A DNA stretch of 9,961 nucleotides, taken from contig JAEZGB010000005.1 of assembly GCA_023437485.1 (NCBI GenBank), positions 1 to 9,961 on the forward strand, in the 5' to 3' direction. Positions 7,168-9,961 of the stretch are shown piece after piece. The notes beneath the pieces were generated by a model, which was not told where the DNA came from, searched no databases, and saw only the letters and a program-made list of their open reading frames with translations. This DNA comes from Bacteroidota bacterium. GTDB taxonomy: Bacteria > Bacteroidota > Bacteroidia > Flavobacteriales > Flavobacteriaceae. Each line of letters starts with the position of its first letter. Positions within the stretch are counted from its first letter, which is position 1. Position numbers and translations under genes: made by a program.

Positions 7168-7392
7168 TTATGAGTTATCATGGACACGAACAAAGTCCCG
7201 CGTTTTCTTCGGGTACCAGTTCGCGCTCATGTCGCTGGGGTTGGCTATCGCCGATTTGATCGCAATCTTGTCGCCTACCTTGAAGCCGCTGCTTTCGATA
7301 AACCGATAGTCAAGCAGGTAGTCGCCGCAAAAATAATTGTTGTATTCGTCGCGCTCGATGACGCCCGTGTGTAGAAATTTTTCCTTAGCCAT
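7168..7392 (-). CDS. Small uncharacterised protein (74 aa) upstream of dgt
   Basis: I do not recognise a family. The protein is small, soluble-looking and rich in charged and aromatic residues. It has no signal peptide, membrane segment, cysteine pair or nucleotide-binding motif; it has one Cys, in NNYFCGDYLL. The segment FKVGDKIAIKSAIANPSD looks like a small beta-barrel core, which is a guess from residue pattern only. Its reality is supported by context. The ATG overlaps the end of the GNAT gene by 8 bp (ATGGCTAA), as in translationally coupled genes. Its stop is 15 bp before dgt, and without it a gap of more than 200 bp would interrupt an otherwise compact minus-strand run. The opposite-strand frame over the same bases (7180-7374) is less convincing because it faces against all neighbours. 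Function unknown. Confidence 0.65.
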   Translation of the reverse strand: MAKEKFLHTGVIERDEYNNYFCGDYLLDYRFIESSGFKVGDKIAIKSAIANPSDMSANWYPKKTRDFVRVHDNS

Positions 7393-7948
7393 GATATGAA
7401 TATTGCAGATGTTCCAGCGTTTCGCCCATCAACGTTTTTGTACCGATGGGTTCAAATCTCAAATTTAGGTACAATCTTTTGGCTTTTTCATTATAAGGAG
7501 CGACCAAAAGCCCCAGAGCCTGTCGATTCCGATGCACATAATGTTCAACCAATGCCATTATCAGTGCCGATGCGATCCCCTGGTTCCGATATTCGGGCAA
7601 CACGCCCAGGGTATCGATGTAGTATTCGCCGGCGCCGGTTTCATCTTCTGGAGCGAAGGTTGGGTTGTGATTTTGCCGAATGAAATCCACGACCGGTTTG
7701 CGGAGTTCATCGAGCATCGCGCCATCGTAAACATTGATTGCGCCCACCACCTTGCCATCGATTACGGCAACCTGGCAGTTTTCAAACGAATACTGATTGC
7801 CGGGAAGTGCCGTGAAATAGGACATGAAACGGCGCGCTGCACCGGCGTCGTCGGTAGCCAAAAACACTTTTACGATGTTTTCCATCGCGAGCAAAAGGCA
7901 TTCGGCGATGGCGGCTGAATCTTGGACGGTAGCTGGCTTGATGATCAT
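7385..7948 (-). CDS. GNAT family N-acetyltransferase
   Basis: Cytoplasmic acetyltransferase of 187 aa that would transfer acetyl from acetyl-CoA to an amine; the substrate is unknown. Motif A is clear: YIDTLGVLPEYRNQGIASAL (110-129), where RNQGIA is the pyrophosphate-binding R/Q-x-x-G-x-A/G signature. Motif B follows with LGLLVAPYNEKAKRLYLNLRF (145-165), the Asn plus Tyr pattern usual for CoA exit and the general acid. The N-terminal part (IIKPATVQDSAAIAECLLLA) is a standard GNAT start, which supports the ATG at 7948. It overlaps the 74-aa gene by 8 bp. Upstream, only 13 bp separate the start from a hairpin after nrdA, leaving little room for its own promoter. Read-through from nrdA, or a promoter overlapping the hairpin, is therefore likely. 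It resembles general or ribosomal-protein-type GNATs no more than others. Confidence 0.9.
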   Translation of the reverse strand: MIIKPATVQDSAAIAECLLLAMENIVKVFLATDDAGAARRFMSYFTALPGNQYSFENCQVAVIDGKVVGAINVYDGAMLDELRKPVVDFIRQNHNPTFAPEDETGAGEYYIDTLGVLPEYRNQGIASALIMALVEHYVHRNRQALGLLVAPYNEKAKRLYLNLRFEPIGTKTLMGETLEHLQYSYHG

Positions 7949-7954
7949 GGTTAT

Positions 7955-7987
7955 GAAATTAAAACAGCCATCCTGCGACGGCTGTTT
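7955..7987 (-). terminator. Hairpin with T tract after nrdA, probable (partial) terminator
   Basis: On the minus strand AAACAGCC (7987-7980) pairs perfectly over 8 bp with GGCTGTTT (7969-7962) around a 10-nt loop, followed by a short interrupted T tract (TTTTAATTTC). It lies about 25 nt after the nrdA stop. The T tract is weak compared with the one after the M36 gene and the GNAT start codon is only 13 bp further on, so it may attenuate rather than fully stop transcription. Confidence 0.6.
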
Positions 7988-8011
7988 CTTTATGAAAATT
8001 GAAGACCGTAC

Positions 8012-9961
8012 TTAGGATCCGCACATTTCGCAATCGTCGGGCTGCGAACCGCGGGCGCGTTCGATCATTGCCTTGAATTCGTCGGCGTCGATGGATTCCA
8101 CCTCAACGGCAGGCGCGGCCACCGATTGTTTGATGGCGGGCGCAACCTCGGCAATTGGCTCGGTCTTCTTGTCATTGTTGAGCGTAAACTTGATCGCGTC
8201 AACAGCCGACTTGGTGCGCAGGTAATACATTCCCGTCTTTAGGCCCGACTGCCAGGCGTAGAAGTGCATCGAGGTCAGCTTCGCGTAATTGGCATCCTGC
8301 ATGAACAGGTTGAGCGATTGCGACTGGTCGATGAAGTATCCGCGCTGGCGCGACATGTCGATGATGTCTTTCATTGACATTTCCCAAACGGTCTTGTAGA
8401 GTTCCTTCAGGTCTTGCGGAATGCGGTCGATGTTTTGTACCGAACCGTTGTGGCGCATGATTTCCTGCTTGAGTTCTTCGTTCCACAATCCGCGGTTGAC
8501 GAGGTCTTCCAACAGGTGTTTGTTGACCACGATGAATTCTCCCGAAAGCACGCGGCGCGTATAGATGTTTGAGGTATAAGGCTCAAAGGCTTCGTTGTTG
8601 CCCAAAATCTGCGAGGTTGACGCGGTTGGCATCGGGGCCACGAGCAGCGAGTTGCGCACGCCGTGTTCCATCACTTCCTTGCGAAGCGATGCCCAGTCCC
8701 AGCGGCCCGAAAGATCTTCATCCTTGAGTCCCCAAAGGTTGTATTGGAATTCACCTTTTGAGATTGGGGAACCTTCGAAGGTTGAATAAGGCCCTTCCTC
8801 TTTGGCCAATTCCATCGAGGCTGTCACGGCCGCAAAATACATGGTCTCAAAGATTTCCTGGTTGAGCTTCTTGGCCTCGTCGCTGGTGAACGGCATGCGA
8901 AGTAAAATGAATGCATCGGCCAGACCCTGCACGCCCAATCCTACCGGACGGTGGCGCATGTTAGAGTTTTCGGCCTCGGGAACCGGATAATAATTTCGGT
9001 CGATGACCTTATTGAGATTCTTGGTGACCCGCTTGGTTACGTCAAACATCAGCTTGTGGTTGAACTCGCCGTTCTCGATGAACATCGGAAGCGAAATCGA
9101 GGCCAGGTTGCAAACCGCCACTTCGTCCTGGGCGGTGTATTCCATGATCTCGGTACACAGGTTTGAGCTGCGGATGGTTCCGAGATTTTTTTGGTTTGAC
9201 TTGCGGTTGGCCGCGTCCTTGTAAAGCATATAAGGCGTACCGGTTTCGATTTGCGACTCGAGGATTTTCTCCCAAAGTTCACGCGCACGGACGGTCTTGC
9301 GGCCCTTGCCCTGCTCCTCGTAACTGGTGTAGAGTTTCTCGAACTCCTCGCCATACACCAGGTACAAGCCCGGACATTCGTTGGGGCACATCAGTGTCCA
9401 CTGGCCGTCTTCCTGCACGCGCTTCATGAACAAATCTGAAGTCCACATTGCGTAGAAAAGGTCGCGGGCACGCATTTCTTCCTTGCCCGTGTTCTTCTTC
9501 AGGTCAAGGAATTCAAAGATATCGGCATGCCAGGTCTCGACGTAAATCGCGAAACTTCCCTTGCGTTTGCCCCCGCCCTGGTCCACGTAGCGCGCCGTGT
9601 CATTGAACACGCGGAGCATCGGGACGATACCGTTTGAGGTGCCGTTTGTACCGCGGATATAGGAACCCGTGGCGCGGACATTGTGGATCGAAAGCCCGAT
9701 TCCGCCCGCCGATTGCGAAATTTTCGCAGTTTGCTTGAGCGTATCGTAAATTCCGTCGATCGAATCGTCCTGCATTTGCAAAAGGAAACACGACGACATC
9801 TGCGGCTTTGGCGTTCCGGCATTGAAAAGCGTGGGCGTGGCGTGGGTGAAATATTTTTTGGACATCAGGTCGTAGGTCTCGATCACGGCCTCCAGGTCAT
9901 TCAGGTGGATGCCTACCGAAACGCGCATAAGCATGTGCTGCGGACGCTCGACAATCTTGCC
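8012..9961 (-). CDS. nrdA: Ribonucleoside-diphosphate reductase, class I alpha (large) subunit (5' end missing)
   Basis: Reduces ribonucleoside diphosphates to deoxy forms for DNA synthesis, working with the radical-generating beta subunit NrdB (not in the window). The frame is open to the right edge, so the N-terminus with any ATP-cone is missing; 649 codons are visible, beginning GKIVERPQHMLMRVSVGIH. Key residues are present: the first redox Cys in QMSSCFLLQM (codon 9788-9790), the thiyl-radical Cys in SSNLCTEIMEY (9155-9157) with its Asn and Glu, and the partner Cys in VCNLASISL (9110-9112). PMPTASTSQILGNNEAFEPY and the radical-transfer tyrosine pair in MYYLRTKSA also occur. The tail ends DDCEMCGS, giving the C-terminal CxxC that passes electrons from thioredoxin or glutaredoxin. 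This form resembles the eukaryotic R1 ending. A low-complexity Ala/Pro/Glu-rich linker precedes it. Single frame, no disruption. Confidence 0.97.
   Translation of the reverse strand, partial: GKIVERPQHMLMRVSVGIHLNDLEAVIETYDLMSKKYFTHATPTLFNAGTPKPQMSSCFLLQMQDDSIDGIYDTLKQTAKISQSAGGIGLSIHNVRATGSYIRGTNGTSNGIVPMLRVFNDTARYVDQGGGKRKGSFAIYVETWHADIFEFLDLKKNTGKEEMRARDLFYAMWTSDLFMKRVQEDGQWTLMCPNECPGLYLVYGEEFEKLYTSYEEQGKGRKTVRARELWEKILESQIETGTPYMLYKDAANRKSNQKNLGTIRSSNLCTEIMEYTAQDEVAVCNLASISLPMFIENGEFNHKLMFDVTKRVTKNLNKVIDRNYYPVPEAENSNMRHRPVGLGVQGLADAFILLRMPFTSDEAKKLNQEIFETMYFAAVTASMELAKEEGPYSTFEGSPISKGEFQYNLWGLKDEDLSGRWDWASLRKEVMEHGVRNSLLVAPMPTASTSQILGNNEAFEPYTSNIYTRRVLSGEFIVVNKHLLEDLVNRGLWNEELKQEIMRHNGSVQNIDRIPQDLKELYKTVWEMSMKDIIDMSRQRGYFIDQSQSLNLFMQDANYAKLTSMHFYAWQSGLKTGMYYLRTKSAVDAIKFTLNNDKKTEPIAEVAPAIKQSVAAPAVEVESIDADEFKAMIERARGSQPDDCEMCGS

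Noticed and set aside
7180..7374. Plus-strand open frame of 64 codons opposite the 74-aa gene
   Set aside because: It runs against all flanking genes and lacks the start-stop overlap that supports the minus-strand frame.

Overview
The window comes from a Bacteroidota chromosome, most likely a Flavobacteriia-type organism of moderate GC content. Four things point there. A large metallopeptidase ends in a type IX secretion (T9SS) sorting domain (YPNP motif, basic C-terminus ending KLIKN). A DUF3078 outer-membrane-type protein follows dxs. Upstream elements resemble the Bacteroidota -7 box TAnnTTTG. Start codons lack clear Shine-Dalgarno sequences. The genes are intact and densely packed. I see no mobile element, tRNA, rRNA, CRISPR array or prophage, and no strong sign of horizontal transfer.

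Layout: 1-151 (minus) is the N-terminal part of a TadA-like nucleoside deaminase, cut by the window edge. It is divergent, across 37 bp, from dxs (189-1958, plus), the first enzyme of the MEP isoprenoid pathway. A DUF3078 protein (1990-2925, plus) follows 31 bp after dxs and is probably co-transcribed. A non-coding convergent gap (2926-3114) holds an 11-bp perfect inverted repeat and the terminator of the next gene. The remaining genes are all on the minus strand. Read in the direction of transcription they are: nrdA (class I ribonucleotide reductase large subunit, 5' end outside the window), a hairpin, a GNAT acetyltransferase, a 74-aa orphan overlapping it by 8 bp, dgt (dGTP triphosphohydrolase), and a secreted M36 metallopeptidase with its own candidate promoter and a strong terminator.

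Functionally most of this is core housekeeping: wobble-base editing, isoprenoid synthesis, and dNTP supply (NrdA) next to dNTP removal (Dgt). A secreted protease and an envelope protein are added to that. I found no convincing new multi-gene system. The points most worth a second look are the unidentified 74-aa protein between the acetyltransferase and dgt, the symmetric TAnnTTTG boxes 4 nt before the tadA and dxs start codons, the hairpin squeezed between nrdA and the GNAT gene, and the unexplained inverted repeat at 2951-3000.
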